This document shows positions 18,125-28,302 of a stretch of 64,000 nucleotides of DNA, one piece after another (within the stretch, counting starts at the first letter, position 1; the number at the start of each line of letters is the position of its first letter). The stretch spans positions 1 through 64,000 of the forward strand of contig NZ_JBHFEI010000006.1 of assembly GCF_041928815.1 (NCBI RefSeq). Reading direction: 5' to 3'. A program made the translations under genes and the position numbers. The DNA is from JBHFEI01 sp041928815 (GTDB lineage: Bacteria > Pseudomonadota > Alphaproteobacteria > Rhizobiales > Rhizobiaceae). The notes beneath the pieces are model-generated. The model was given only the letters and a program-made list of their open reading frames with translations. It had not been told where the DNA came from and made no database searches.

Positions 18125-18511
18125 TTGGACAAGTATTACACGATCACCGAACTGACGCGCGAATTCGGCGTCTCGACCCGCACACTGCGCTTCTACGAGG
18201 ACGAGGGGCTGATCCAGCCCGAGCGGCGCGGGCGGACGCGTCTCTACCGCGCGATCGACCGCCGCCTGATCCAGGAAATCCTGCGCGGCCGGCGGATCGG
18301 CTTCACCGTCGCCGAGATCCGGGAGATCATCCAGGTCTATCGCGAGCCGCCGGGAGAGGCGGGGCAACTGCGCCTGATGATCCGCCGTGTCGAGGAGAAG
18401 CGCGAGGACCTGACGCGCAAGCGCAAGGATATCGAGGACACGCTTTCGGAACTCGACAATGTCGAGGAGGCCTGCCTGACCCGGCTTGCCGAACTCGGCG
18501 TCAACATCTGA
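18125..18511 (+). CDS. MerR-family transcriptional regulator
   Basis: This 128-residue regulator starts at the TTG giving DKYYTITELTREFGV, where homologues begin. An ATG at 18095 would add ten residues. The winged helix-turn-helix (about residues 3-70: TLRFYEDEGLI and RLYRAIDRR) is followed by a long dimerisation helix (about 80-120) with no cysteine-based metal site. It therefore looks like the acyl-CoA-type MerR group (LiuR-like), which in relatives controls branched-chain amino acid breakdown; no such genes adjoin it here. A perfect 24-bp palindrome lies directly upstream. Confidence 0.85.
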   Translation: MDKYYTITELTREFGVSTRTLRFYEDEGLIQPERRGRTRLYRAIDRRLIQEILRGRRIGFTVAEIREIIQVYREPPGEAGQLRLMIRRVEEKREDLTRKRKDIEDTLSELDNVEEACLTRLAELGVNI

Positions 18512-18521
18512 CGCGACCCGT

Positions 18522-19001
18522 TCAGATCCAGCGGCTGGTGCGCCGCGCATAGCGCTCGAACTCGAAGCCGAACCGGGCGAGCAGGTGCTGTTCCTCATGG
18601 CGCACCGCGATACCGGTCATCCAGACGACGAGGCCGATCGCCAGGACGAAGAACCACGGATTGAGCGTGATCAGCCCGAAACCGGCCATGACGAGGACGT
18701 AGCCGAGATAGATCGGATTGCGGGTGTAGCGATAGGGACCGCAGGTGACGAGATAGGACGAGCAGCGGTTGGGCAGGATGGCCGTGTGCTTGTCGACCAG
18801 CGTGCGCATCGCCCAGAGATCGAGGCAGACCGCGACGACGATCAGCGCGGATCCCGTGAACCACGCGGCAAGAGCCGTGTCGCGCGCGACGTCCAGGGGC
18901 ACCTGCCGCTGGAAAAGGATCGCCGTCAGAAGGGCGGATGCATAAACGATCGGTGGCCAGGGGAAGGCCAGCGACCTGGCGCGGTATGCGTTCAAGGTCA
19001 T
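18522..19001 (-). CDS. Isoprenylcysteine carboxyl methyltransferase-like membrane protein
   Basis: This 159-residue integral membrane protein of the ICMT/PEMT type has four helices. The cofactor-binding signature is GPYRYTRNPIYLGYVL near residue 90, and the C-terminal RHEEQHLLARFGFEFERYA motif follows. Such proteins are usually predicted SAM-dependent methyltransferases of lipids or small molecules; the substrate here is unknown. Its ATG overlaps the stop of the HGSNAT-like gene by 4 bp (ATGA), so the two are translationally coupled. It converges on the MerR gene. Confidence 0.85.
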   Translation of the reverse strand: MTLNAYRARSLAFPWPPIVYASALLTAILFQRQVPLDVARDTALAAWFTGSALIVVAVCLDLWAMRTLVDKHTAILPNRCSSYLVTCGPYRYTRNPIYLGYVLVMAGFGLITLNPWFFVLAIGLVVWMTGIAVRHEEQHLLARFGFEFERYARRTSRWI

Positions 19002-19993
19002 TCCTCCGTTGCGTTCATGGTGCATTGTCGCGAGATCGCGCCGATGCGGTCGTCGCTTCCGACGTCGATCCGGCCGGCATTGAGGTCGTCGAAGAGGCTC
19101 TGTTGTTTCAGTGCGTCGAGCGTGCAGGCGCAGAAGCGGGCGCAGGACACGCCGTCGGGATTGGCGGAGCAGGCGGAGACGCAGGTCTGAAGATAGGTCG
19201 CCGACGGATCGGGCACCGGCGCCGGGTGGACGAGGCTGATGGCATAGACGGCGGCGAAGAGAACCGGCTGGTGAAGCAGATAGAAGGGCAGGCTCCAGCG
19301 CCCGAGCGTGGCGAGCCTGTCCTTCCAGGGGCGTCGAGGCTCGTTGAAGCGAGCGAGTGCCGCGACGAATCCGCGCGCGAGGCTGAGCCTGGCGGCAACC
19401 AGCCCGGCAAGGAACGGTGCGATCCACGGCAGGAGCGGCACGTAGTCGTTCGAGCGCGGCGGCGTTTCTGACAACCCGACCCACCAGAGCACCGGCATGT
19501 CGAAAAGCGGCGCGCGAAAGACGAGCGGCAGGAGGATGGCGGCGATCGCGGCAAGCGCCGCGACCGTCACCGGCAGGCGCAGGAAGGCGAGGCCAATCAG
19601 GCTGAAGGTCGCGATCGCATGCAGGATGCCGAAGAAGATCATGCCGTCCGGCATGGCGATCCAGGTGGCAAGCGTGATCACCGCGGCGGCGGCGGCGATC
19701 TTGGCGAATCGCAGCGCGAAGGCTCTCGGGTGGATCGAGGGAAGGCTCGCCAGCACCAGGCTGAAGCCGGCGACGAACAGGAAGCTGCCGGCAATGAGCC
19801 GGGCGTAAAGCCGGAACAGCCCCCGTCCCGTGGTGCCGGGATCGAGATAGCCGAAATATTCGAAATCCCAGGAAAGGTGATAGGTCGCCATGGCGATCAG
19901 CGCCAGCCCCCGTGCGACGTCGATCAGCGTCAGGCGGGGCGGCTTTTCCGGCGCGAGGGCGTCGGTCTCAAGGGCGCGGATGGGCTCGGCCAT
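18998..19993 (-). CDS. HGSNAT/DUF1624-family membrane protein with Cys-rich tail
   Basis: This 331-residue protein carries the heparan-alpha-glucosaminide N-acetyltransferase catalytic domain (DUF1624), with about eight transmembrane helices. The N-terminal LTLIDVARGLALIAMATYHLSWD motif contains the presumed acetyl-accepting His. The C-terminal about 65 residues form a soluble tail with six cysteines (CVSAC, CARFCAC and a final C). In the bacterial family, substrates are probably envelope sugars. It is co-translated with a methyltransferase-like membrane protein, suggesting joint envelope modification. Confidence 0.85.
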   Translation of the reverse strand: MAEPIRALETDALAPEKPPRLTLIDVARGLALIAMATYHLSWDFEYFGYLDPGTTGRGLFRLYARLIAGSFLFVAGFSLVLASLPSIHPRAFALRFAKIAAAAAVITLATWIAMPDGMIFFGILHAIATFSLIGLAFLRLPVTVAALAAIAAILLPLVFRAPLFDMPVLWWVGLSETPPRSNDYVPLLPWIAPFLAGLVAARLSLARGFVAALARFNEPRRPWKDRLATLGRWSLPFYLLHQPVLFAAVYAISLVHPAPVPDPSATYLQTCVSACSANPDGVSCARFCACTLDALKQQSLFDDLNAGRIDVGSDDRIGAISRQCTMNATEE

Positions 19994-20100
19994 GGGCGTT
20001 CACGTTCCAGTTGAGGGGAAGACTAGGCGCAAAGGCTTGCGCGAGGCGCGCGCAAGAGTACCTATTTGAAGGAAAATCCGCGCGCCGGCTGTCGTTAACC

Positions 20101-20196
20101 CATGTCCCGCTAAACTGTGCAGCGGTTTTGCGGGACATGCGTCGAAACAGAGATCGAAAGCGTGGGGGCGGCTCTGAAAGATCGCGACACGCGTCA
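20101..20196. repeat. RIME-like palindromic repeat, copy A
   Basis: The 39-bp imperfect palindrome (20101-20139: CATGTCCCGC to GCGGGACATG) is followed by a spacer with a GAAAGATCGCGACACGCGTCAG end. It shares this architecture with three other copies in the window. Its right end supplies the TGA stop of the DUF599 gene on the minus strand. Confidence 0.85.
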
Positions 20197-20889
20197 GGGG
20201 TCGGCGGATTCGATCAGCGCGGCCCGTGCCTCGGAGAAGAACTGGCGGCGGACGAGGACGAAGATGACGAGGCTCGACAGGGCGACGAAGACATAGGGGC
20301 TGACGAACCAGCCAAGATAGCCGATCGACAGGAAGATCGCCCTCAGGCCGGCATTGAAATGCTTGGCGGCGAGGATGTTCATCCGCGCGGCGCGATCGAC
20401 GGCGCGCTCGGCATGGTCGCGGTCGCGCGCCGTTTCCGCCATCATCGGCACGCCGCCGAGCAGGATCGAGCAGTAGTTGAACAGGCGGTAGGACCAGCCG
20501 AACTTGAAGAAGGCGTAGCCGAAGATACAGGCGAGCCCGCCGACCTTCAGTTCGAGCGCGACGCGACCGCCATGGAAGACGAATGGCAGGTCGTTGAAGA
20601 TGCGCTGGACCTGGTCGGACGAGCCGAGGAGGGCGAAGCAGCCGCCGAGCGCGAAGATCGTCGTCGAGGCGAAGAAGGCGGTGCCCGCCTGCAGCCCGGC
20701 GATGATCTGCGTGTCGATCATCTTCAGGTCGCGCGTCAGCGTGTTGCGCATCCAGGCGCGCCGTTGCCGGTTCATCAGCTGGGTCAGGCTGACGCGCCCG
20801 AGCATGCGCTCGCCGTCGGTCGCCCAGTTGAAACCGGTCCACAGCAGGGCGAAAATCGCCAGGGCAACATAATCCTCGATCGTCAGCAT
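20194..20889 (-). CDS. DUF599 membrane protein
   Basis: This 231-residue protein has about four transmembrane helices and matches DUF599. The RRAWMRNTLTRDLKMIDTQII segment and the FGWSYRLFNYCSILLG segment are family landmarks. The ATG at 20889 is preceded by GGAAGGA; an upstream in-frame extension lacks such a site. Function is unknown. The stop codon lies in the end of a RIME-like repeat. The gene diverges from sdaA. Confidence 0.87.
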   Translation of the reverse strand: MLTIEDYVALAIFALLWTGFNWATDGERMLGRVSLTQLMNRQRRAWMRNTLTRDLKMIDTQIIAGLQAGTAFFASTTIFALGGCFALLGSSDQVQRIFNDLPFVFHGGRVALELKVGGLACIFGYAFFKFGWSYRLFNYCSILLGGVPMMAETARDRDHAERAVDRAARMNILAAKHFNAGLRAIFLSIGYLGWFVSPYVFVALSSLVIFVLVRRQFFSEARAALIESADP

Positions 20890-21074
20890 CGCGTCCTTCC
20901 CGTGTCGCGGGGCAAGATGGCAGGCGGTCCGGCAGTCGCGCAAGGGGCGATGTCGCATGCTAGGAACCCGATGTCGGGCGATCGCCGGAGGCCGCAGTTG
21001 CGATCGCCTAGTCTCATGTCCACATCATGACGGCGCGCCGTGCGGCCGCGCCGTCCGCATCCGGGAGCTTCACC

Positions 21075-22475
<1,401 letters not shown>

Positions 22476-22504
22476 GTGGCAGGTGCCGCCAGTGTCCCTG
22501 GGTG

Positions 22505-22607
22505 AGGTTCATGGAACGTTGTTGGTGAATCGCAACTCACCAAAGTTCTCTTAAATCCTGTTTTTTCGGAGTCATTCAGGATCCGACGCAATTCCCGCTT
22601 TGGCGGG
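22505..22607. ncRNA. Candidate structured RNA between sdaA and moeA
   Basis: Four consecutive stem-loops fill the gap between convergent genes: GTTC/GAAC, a 7-bp TTGGTGA/TCACCAA stem (22522-22543), ATCCTG/CAGGAT (22555-22582) and CCCGC/GCGGG (22594-22607). The region is less GC-rich than its neighbours. Strand and expression are unknown; it might also be a double terminator. Confidence 0.3.
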
Positions 22608-22633
22608 AGTGCTGGCGCGATCGCCGATCCGCG

Positions 22634-23860
22634 TTATCCTTCGCCGCTCTCACGCAGCGTCAGCACCGCGACGGTGTCGCCGGCTTCCGCAGCCGGAGCC
22701 TCGGGTTTGCGCACGATCAGGCAATCCGCCTTGGCGAAGACCTGCATCATCGACGAATCCTGCCGGCCGAAGGGCAGGACGGCGCGGGAACCGTCCGCCA
22801 GACGCACATGCCGGGCGCGGACATAGTCCTGCCGGCGGTCGTTGGCGGCGAGTGGTGCTGCGAGGATCGAGGCACGCATCCGGTCGCGCGGCGGCAGATG
22901 CCCGAGCCTGCGGACGAGCGGCTCGAGGAAGAGCAGCGCGCAGACGAGGCTCGACACCGGATTGCCGGGAAGGCCGAGCACCTGCATGCCACCGAGCACG
23001 CCGACCATCAGCGGCTTGCCCGGACGCATGGCAATCCGCCAGAAATCGAGCGTCATGCCGATCCCGGTCAGCGCCGCCTGCACCAGATCGTGGTCGCCGA
23101 CCGAGGCGCCGCCGAGCGTCACAAGCACGTCGGCGCCGGCCCCCCGCGCGCGCTGCGCCGCATCGGCGATGGCGTTCTCGTCGTCGCCGCAGATGCCGAG
23201 GTCGATGACATCGGCGCCGGCCTCGCGCGCGATCGCGGCGACGCCGTAGCTGTTGGAAGCGATGATCTGGTCGGCTCCGGGCAGGCTCCCCGGCGTGCGC
23301 AACTCGTCTCCGGTCGCAAGGATCGCGACGCGCGGCCGGCAAAACACCGGCAGGAGGGCGTGGTTCATCGCGGCGGCGACGGTCAGGCGCCCGGCGTCGA
23401 GAGCATCGCCGGCGGCAAGAACGACGTCCCCCTCGTGAAAATCCTGTCCGCTCGGGCGGATGTGGCGGCCTTTCTCGGGCACGAAGGTCGTGCGGATCCG
23501 CGCGCCGTCGAGGGGCTCGGCATCCTCTTGCATCAGCACCGTGTCGGCCCCTGCGGGCACAGGCGCGCCGGTGAAGATGCGCACGGCCTGACCCGGGCCG
23601 ATCGTGCCCGCATAGGCATGCCCCGCCGCCGACTGTCCGATCACGGCGAGCTCCGCGCCTTCGGCCGCGATGTCCTGATGGCGGACCGCATAACCGTCCA
23701 TCGCCGCATTGTCGAAGCCGGGATGGGTCCGGCGCGCCGCGAGATCGGCCGAGAGCACGCGGCCCTGCGCAGCGCCAAGCGGCAGCCATTCCTGTGCCTC
23801 GACCGGACGCGATGCCGAAAGCAGGCGCGCCAGCGCGTCCTCGACCGGCAGCAGTGCCAT
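22634..23860 (-). CDS. moeA: Molybdopterin molybdenumtransferase MoeA
   Basis: This 408-residue enzyme inserts molybdenum into molybdopterin. Domain landmarks include the N-terminal FDNAAMDGYAVR motif, the FTGAPVPAGADTV segment with substrate-contacting residues, the MPT-binding LGGASVGDHDLV motif and VLGLPGNPVSSLV. Its ATG shares one base with the moaC stop. It is the last gene of a minus-strand run starting at ppiD. In several relatives lexA follows moeA; here the next gene is convergent sdaA. Confidence 0.95.
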   Translation of the reverse strand: MALLPVEDALARLLSASRPVEAQEWLPLGAAQGRVLSADLAARRTHPGFDNAAMDGYAVRHQDIAAEGAELAVIGQSAAGHAYAGTIGPGQAVRIFTGAPVPAGADTVLMQEDAEPLDGARIRTTFVPEKGRHIRPSGQDFHEGDVVLAAGDALDAGRLTVAAAMNHALLPVFCRPRVAILATGDELRTPGSLPGADQIIASNSYGVAAIAREAGADVIDLGICGDDENAIADAAQRARGAGADVLVTLGGASVGDHDLVQAALTGIGMTLDFWRIAMRPGKPLMVGVLGGMQVLGLPGNPVSSLVCALLFLEPLVRRLGHLPPRDRMRASILAAPLAANDRRQDYVRARHVRLADGSRAVLPFGRQDSSMMQVFAKADCLIVRKPEAPAAEAGDTVAVLTLRESGEG

Positions 23861-24351
23861 CAGACGTCTCCCACGGCGTCGCGGCGGAAATCGCCGGAGG
23901 CGCCGCCGGATTTCGAGACGAGCCGGATGCCGCCGATCTCCATCGTCCGGTCGGCAGCCTTCGCCATGTCGTAGACGGTGAGGCAGGCGACGCTGACCGC
24001 GGTCAGCGCCTCCATCTCGACGCCGGTGCGGCCGGTAAGCTTCGCCGTCGCCGTCACGCGCAGGCCGGGCAGGGCGGGGTCGGGGGCGATGTCGACCGCG
24101 ACCTTGGTCAGCATCAGCGGATGGCAGAGCGGGATGAGGGTCGCCGTCTGCTTCGCCGCCATGATCCCGGCGAGCCGCGCCGTGCCGATCACGTCGCCCT
24201 TCTTTGCGTCTCCCGACAGGATCAGGTCGAGCGTTGCGGCCTGCATGCAGATCTCGCCCTCGGCGACCGCGACGCGCACCGTCTCGGCCTTGGCGCCGAC
24301 ATCGACCATGTTGGCGGCGCCGTCGGCGCCGATATGGGTGAGGGTCGTCAT
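23860..24351 (-). CDS. moaC: Cyclic pyranopterin monophosphate synthase MoaC
   Basis: This 163-residue enzyme converts the MoaA product to cyclic pyranopterin monophosphate in molybdenum cofactor synthesis. Signature segments are AAKQTATLIPLCHPLMLTKV, with the conserved Lys and His, GRTGVEMEALTAVSVA and the C-terminal GGIRLVSKSGG. Its ATG overlaps the trpC stop by 4 bp. Coupling of moaC and moeA to trp genes is a known rhizobial arrangement. Confidence 0.96.
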   Translation of the reverse strand: MTTLTHIGADGAANMVDVGAKAETVRVAVAEGEICMQAATLDLILSGDAKKGDVIGTARLAGIMAAKQTATLIPLCHPLMLTKVAVDIAPDPALPGLRVTATAKLTGRTGVEMEALTAVSVACLTVYDMAKAADRTMEIGGIRLVSKSGGASGDFRRDAVGDV

Positions 24352-25163
24352 TCCGCCGCGAGCGCCGCGGTCGTGCCGGTCAGGAGCAGCCGCGTCGCCG
24401 CCGCGACGTCGTCCTGACGCATCAGGCTTTCGCCGACCAGAAAGGTTGTGATGCCGGATCCGGCGAGCCGGACGCAGTCGGCATGGGTGAAGATGCCGCT
24501 CTCGCCGACGAGCAGGCGATCGTCCGGCACCATCCGCGAGAGCCGTTCGGACACGGCAAGATCGACCTCGAAGGTGCGCAGGTTGCGGTTGTTGATGCCT
24601 AGAAGCGGCGAGGACAGCGACAGCGCCCGTTCCATCTCCGGCTCGTCATGGACCTCGACCAGCACGTCCATCCCAAGCGATAAAGCCTCCTCCTCCAGCC
24701 GGCGCGCATCGTCGTCGCTGAGCGAGGCCATGATCAGCAGGATGCAGTCCGCGCCCCAGGCGCGCGCCTCCTGCACCTGGTAGGTCTCGAACATAAAATC
24801 CTTGCGCAGCGCCGGCAGGGCGCAGGCGGCACGGGCGGCGGCAAGGAATTCCGGCGCACCCTGGAAGCTCGGCCGGTCTGTGAGCACCGAGAGGCAGGCG
24901 GCGCCACCGGCCTCGTAGGCGCCCGCGAGCGCCGGCGGATCGAAATCCGGACGGATGAGCCCCTTCGACGGGCTCGCCTTCTTGATCTCGGCGATTAGGC
25001 CGAAATGGCCCTCCGCCGCCTTGTTCCTCAGCGCGGCGAGGAAGCCGCGCGGCGCCGGCTGGTCGGCCGCCATCGCCTTGACCTCGGCGAGGGGAAGGGC
25101 CGCCTTGGCGGCGGCGATTTCCTCGCGCTTGTAGGCTTCGATCGTCCGCAGGATGTCCTTCAT
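24348..25163 (-). CDS. trpC: Indole-3-glycerol phosphate synthase
   Basis: This 271-residue TIM barrel catalyses ring closure of the anthranilate-derived deoxyribulose phosphate in tryptophan synthesis. Motifs include IAEIKKASPSKG (substrate-binding Lys), LRKDFMFETYQV (catalytic Lys) and LLGINNRNLRTFEVD, then VGESGIFTHAD at the phosphate site. It overlaps the trpD stop by 4 bp and the moaC start by 4 bp, so all three are translationally coupled. Confidence 0.96.
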   Translation of the reverse strand: MKDILRTIEAYKREEIAAAKAALPLAEVKAMAADQPAPRGFLAALRNKAAEGHFGLIAEIKKASPSKGLIRPDFDPPALAGAYEAGGAACLSVLTDRPSFQGAPEFLAAARAACALPALRKDFMFETYQVQEARAWGADCILLIMASLSDDDARRLEEEALSLGMDVLVEVHDEPEMERALSLSSPLLGINNRNLRTFEVDLAVSERLSRMVPDDRLLVGESGIFTHADCVRLAGSGITTFLVGESLMRQDDVAAATRLLLTGTTAALAAE

Positions 25164-26182
25164 GACGCTTGCTCCTCGTTCGAGACGGTGACGAGCCGGT
25201 CGAGCACCGCCTTCGCCGCGCCGCTCTTCAGCGACCGGCGCCCCAGTTCCATGCCTTCCGCGACATCGGCGGCCTTGCCGGCGATGACCAGCGCGGCCGC
25301 CGCATTGGCCAGCGCCACGTCGCCATAGGGATTGTCCGCGCCCTCGAGCACGGCGGTGAGCGCGGCGGCATTGTGCGCGCCGTCGCCGCCCTTCAGCGCG
25401 TCGAGCGCCACGGTCTCAAGGCCGAAATCGGCGGGCGACAGGGTGAAGCGGCGGATCATGCCGTTTTCCAGCGCCGCCACCTCGGTGATTCCCGTCGTCG
25501 TGATCTCGTCGAGGCCCTGGCCGTGCACGACCCAGACGGTCTCGGAGCCGAGGTCGCGCATCACCTCTGCAAGCGGCTCCAGCCAGTGCGGCGAGAAGAC
25601 GCCGAGCAACTGGCGCCGGACGCCGGCGGGATTGGAGAGCGGCCCGAGCAGGTTGAAGATCGTCCGCGTGCCGAGCTCGACGCGCGACGGACCGACATGG
25701 CGCATGGCCGGATGGTGCTGCTGGGCGAACATGAAGCCGAGCCCGGCCGTATCGACGCAGCGCGCGATCGCATCCGGGCCGATGTCGAGCTTCACGCCGA
25801 GACAGGACAGCGCGTCCGCCGTGCCGGATTTCGAGCTCAGCGCCCGGTTGCCGTGCTTGGCGACCCTGACGCCGGCGCCGGCCGTGATGATCGCGGCGAG
25901 CGTCGAGATGTTGTAGGTGCCGGCGCCGTCCCCGCCGGTGCCGACGATATCGATGGCGTCGGCCGGGGCCGCGACCGTCAGCATGCGCGCCCGCATCGAC
26001 GAGACGGCGCCGGCGATCTCGTCGACGGTCTCGCCGCGCACCCGGAGCGCCATCAGGAAGCCGCCGATCTGCGAGGGAGTGGCGCCGCCGGACATGATGA
26101 TCTCGAAGGCGGCGCGCGCATCCTCGCGGCCGAGCGCGGCGCCGGTGGCAACCTTGGCAAGGAAGGGTTTGAGGTCCGACAT
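25160..26182 (-). CDS. trpD: Anthranilate phosphoribosyltransferase
   Basis: This 340-residue enzyme adds phosphoribose to anthranilate. The start is the ATG giving MSDLKPFLAKVATG, 16 nt after the ppiD stop. The PRPP-binding motif VGTGGDGAGTYNIST and the KHGNRALSSKSGTAD segment are intact, as is GPLSNPAGVRRQ. No trpE or trpG is in the window. The gene is in one transcript with ppiD upstream and trpC downstream. Confidence 0.96.
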   Translation of the reverse strand: MSDLKPFLAKVATGAALGREDARAAFEIIMSGGATPSQIGGFLMALRVRGETVDEIAGAVSSMRARMLTVAAPADAIDIVGTGGDGAGTYNISTLAAIITAGAGVRVAKHGNRALSSKSGTADALSCLGVKLDIGPDAIARCVDTAGLGFMFAQQHHPAMRHVGPSRVELGTRTIFNLLGPLSNPAGVRRQLLGVFSPHWLEPLAEVMRDLGSETVWVVHGQGLDEITTTGITEVAALENGMIRRFTLSPADFGLETVALDALKGGDGAHNAAALTAVLEGADNPYGDVALANAAAALVIAGKAADVAEGMELGRRSLKSGAAKAVLDRLVTVSNEEQAS

Positions 26183-26198
26183 GGTTCGCCTCTCCGCC

Positions 26199-28094
26199 TC
26201 AGCGCGCCAGCGACAGCGCCGCGTCCGCCGCCTGCTGGTTGATGCGCACGCCATACCCGGCCTGCAGCTCCGACACCATCTGGTCGAGCATGTCGTCGCC
26301 GCTCGAGCGCGCGATCGCATCCACCTGCCGATCGGTGTTGTCGAGCACGTCGCCGCCGCCGGCCTCGTTGACCTCCGTCACCTTGAGGACGATCTGGCCT
26401 TCGCCATTGATTCCTTCCGCATGGGCGACGGTGCCTTCCGGACCGGAGAAGGCGGCGGTGACCGCCTCGGTGCTCAGAACCGGATCGCTGGCGGCGCGAT
26501 TGAGGCCGGTCTTGGTCTCCACCGCGATGCCGAGTTCGGCGGCGATGGCGGCGAGCGTGCCGCCCTTTCGCACCGTTTCGGCCACCTCGGCGGCGCGTGC
26601 GTCGAGCGCGGTGCGCTGCTGCTCCGCCGTCCAGTCCGCCACCACCTTTTCGCGCACCTCGTCGAGCGTGCGGTCGCGCGCGGGGATGATCTCGTCCACG
26701 TCGAACCAGACATACCCATCGCGGCCGATCGAGATCGGCAGCGCATTGGCGCCGACATCGGTGCCGAAGGCCTCCCGGACGAGCGCCTGCGCCTCCGGTA
26801 TGCCGCCGACCGTCTCCCCGTCCGGGCCCTCGCCCTTGGCGTCGATGGCCTCTACCGTCTGGTAGGAGAGCTTTGCCGTCGCCGCGATCTCTTTGAGGGG
26901 AATGCCGTCGGCGCGCTGCGCCTCGATGCGGTCGTGCAGGCCGAGGATATCCTCGCCCGCCGCGGCGATCGCAAGCTCCTTGCGGATCTCGTCCTTGACC
27001 TCGTCGAAGCCGCGGGTGGTGGCCGGAGCAACTTCGCTGACGCGCAGGATCACCGGTCCGAAACTGCCGGCGACCACGGGGCTGACGCCACCGGTCGCTG
27101 GCAGCGCAAAGGCGGCTTCGGCGAGCTTGGCGTCGGGAACCTGATCGCGCGTGAAGGTGCCGAGCAGGATGTCTGCCGGCGTCTTGCCTTCGCTGACGAC
27201 GAGATCGTCGAAGGAGGTGCCGGCTGCAAGTTTCGCGGCGGCCGCGTCCGCGGCTGCCTGCGACGTGAAGGCGAGCTGCTCGACTTTCCGGGTCTCCGGC
27301 GTGCTGAAGCTCGAAAGGCGGCGCTCATAGTCGGCCCGCACCTGGTCCTCGGCGACCAGCGACGGATCGGCCATGTCCTCGGGCGTCAGCTTCACGTAGC
27401 TGATCTTGCGGAATTCCGGCGCGCGATAGGTCGCCTTGCGGCTTTCGAACCAGGGGGTGATGACGTCGTCGGCCGGTGCCTTAATCGGATCGATGTTGGC
27501 GTTCGACAGAAGGAGGTAGTCGATCGTGCGCGTCTCCCGCGCATAGTGCCGGAGCGCCTCCGACAGGGTCTTCGGCGGCGTATAGCCGTCGGACACCGCT
27601 TCGACGATCTGCGAACGCACGGCCACCTGGCTGCGGTTCTCGATATAGTCCTGCTCGCGCAGGCCCGCATTGCGCAGCACGGAAGAGAAGGTGTTGCGGT
27701 CGAACTGGCCGTTGACGCCGCGGAAGGCCGGATCGTCGGCGATGAGCTGCGCCAGCCTGTCCTTCGACAGGCCGAGATTCATGTCGGAGGCGAGCTGGTC
27801 GAGCGCGGCGCCGGCGACGAGCTGCGAATAGACCTGGGCCTCGGCGCCGAAGGCGCGGGCCTGTTCCGGCGTCAGCCGCGTGCCGAACTGGCGGGAAAGC
27901 TGGGCAAGCTCGCGCTCGTAGGCGAGGCGGAAATCGACGGCCGAGACCTCGACGTCGCCGACCGTGACGACCGCGCTCGAATGGGAGGTCACGATCGAGG
28001 TGGAGACGCCCCAGACGCCGAAGGAGACCACGAGAAGGATCAGCAGGCCTTTGGCGATCCAGGTCTGGGACGCCTTTCTCAGCAATTCAAGCAT
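26199..28094 (-). CDS. PpiD-like peptidyl-prolyl isomerase
   Basis: This 631-residue periplasmic folding factor is anchored by one N-terminal helix (about residues 12-32, IAKGLLILLVVSFGVWGV). A SurA-N-like chaperone region (about 35-170) precedes a parvulin-type PPIase region around residues 240-370. The isomerase motif is weak (ILLGTFTRDQVPDAKLAEAAFALP), as is common in PpiD, so isomerase activity is doubtful. A further periplasmic domain follows. It heads the trpD-trpC-moaC-moeA run. The ATG at 28094 (MLELLRKASQ) is the typical family start. Confidence 0.88.
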   Translation of the reverse strand: MLELLRKASQTWIAKGLLILLVVSFGVWGVSTSIVTSHSSAVVTVGDVEVSAVDFRLAYERELAQLSRQFGTRLTPEQARAFGAEAQVYSQLVAGAALDQLASDMNLGLSKDRLAQLIADDPAFRGVNGQFDRNTFSSVLRNAGLREQDYIENRSQVAVRSQIVEAVSDGYTPPKTLSEALRHYARETRTIDYLLLSNANIDPIKAPADDVITPWFESRKATYRAPEFRKISYVKLTPEDMADPSLVAEDQVRADYERRLSSFSTPETRKVEQLAFTSQAAADAAAAKLAAGTSFDDLVVSEGKTPADILLGTFTRDQVPDAKLAEAAFALPATGGVSPVVAGSFGPVILRVSEVAPATTRGFDEVKDEIRKELAIAAAGEDILGLHDRIEAQRADGIPLKEIAATAKLSYQTVEAIDAKGEGPDGETVGGIPEAQALVREAFGTDVGANALPISIGRDGYVWFDVDEIIPARDRTLDEVREKVVADWTAEQQRTALDARAAEVAETVRKGGTLAAIAAELGIAVETKTGLNRAASDPVLSTEAVTAAFSGPEGTVAHAEGINGEGQIVLKVTEVNEAGGGDVLDNTDRQVDAIARSSGDDMLDQMVSELQAGYGVRINQQAADAALSLAR

Positions 28095-28302
28095 CGGTCT
28101 TTCACACCTCACCGCGGAAGTTGCCCGCCGCGCGGCCGGTCATTGCTGCCGGCGATGGCGTGAAGGCGGGCAAGGAACGTCGTGGACGTCCGGGAAGAGG
28201 GGCTGCGGCGGGTCGCCCGTCACGCTCCTCCGGCCGGACAGGATGTGTTGCATAGAACAAACCCGGCGCGAATAGAAGGGCATGCGGGCAAATTGCCCCG
28301 GA

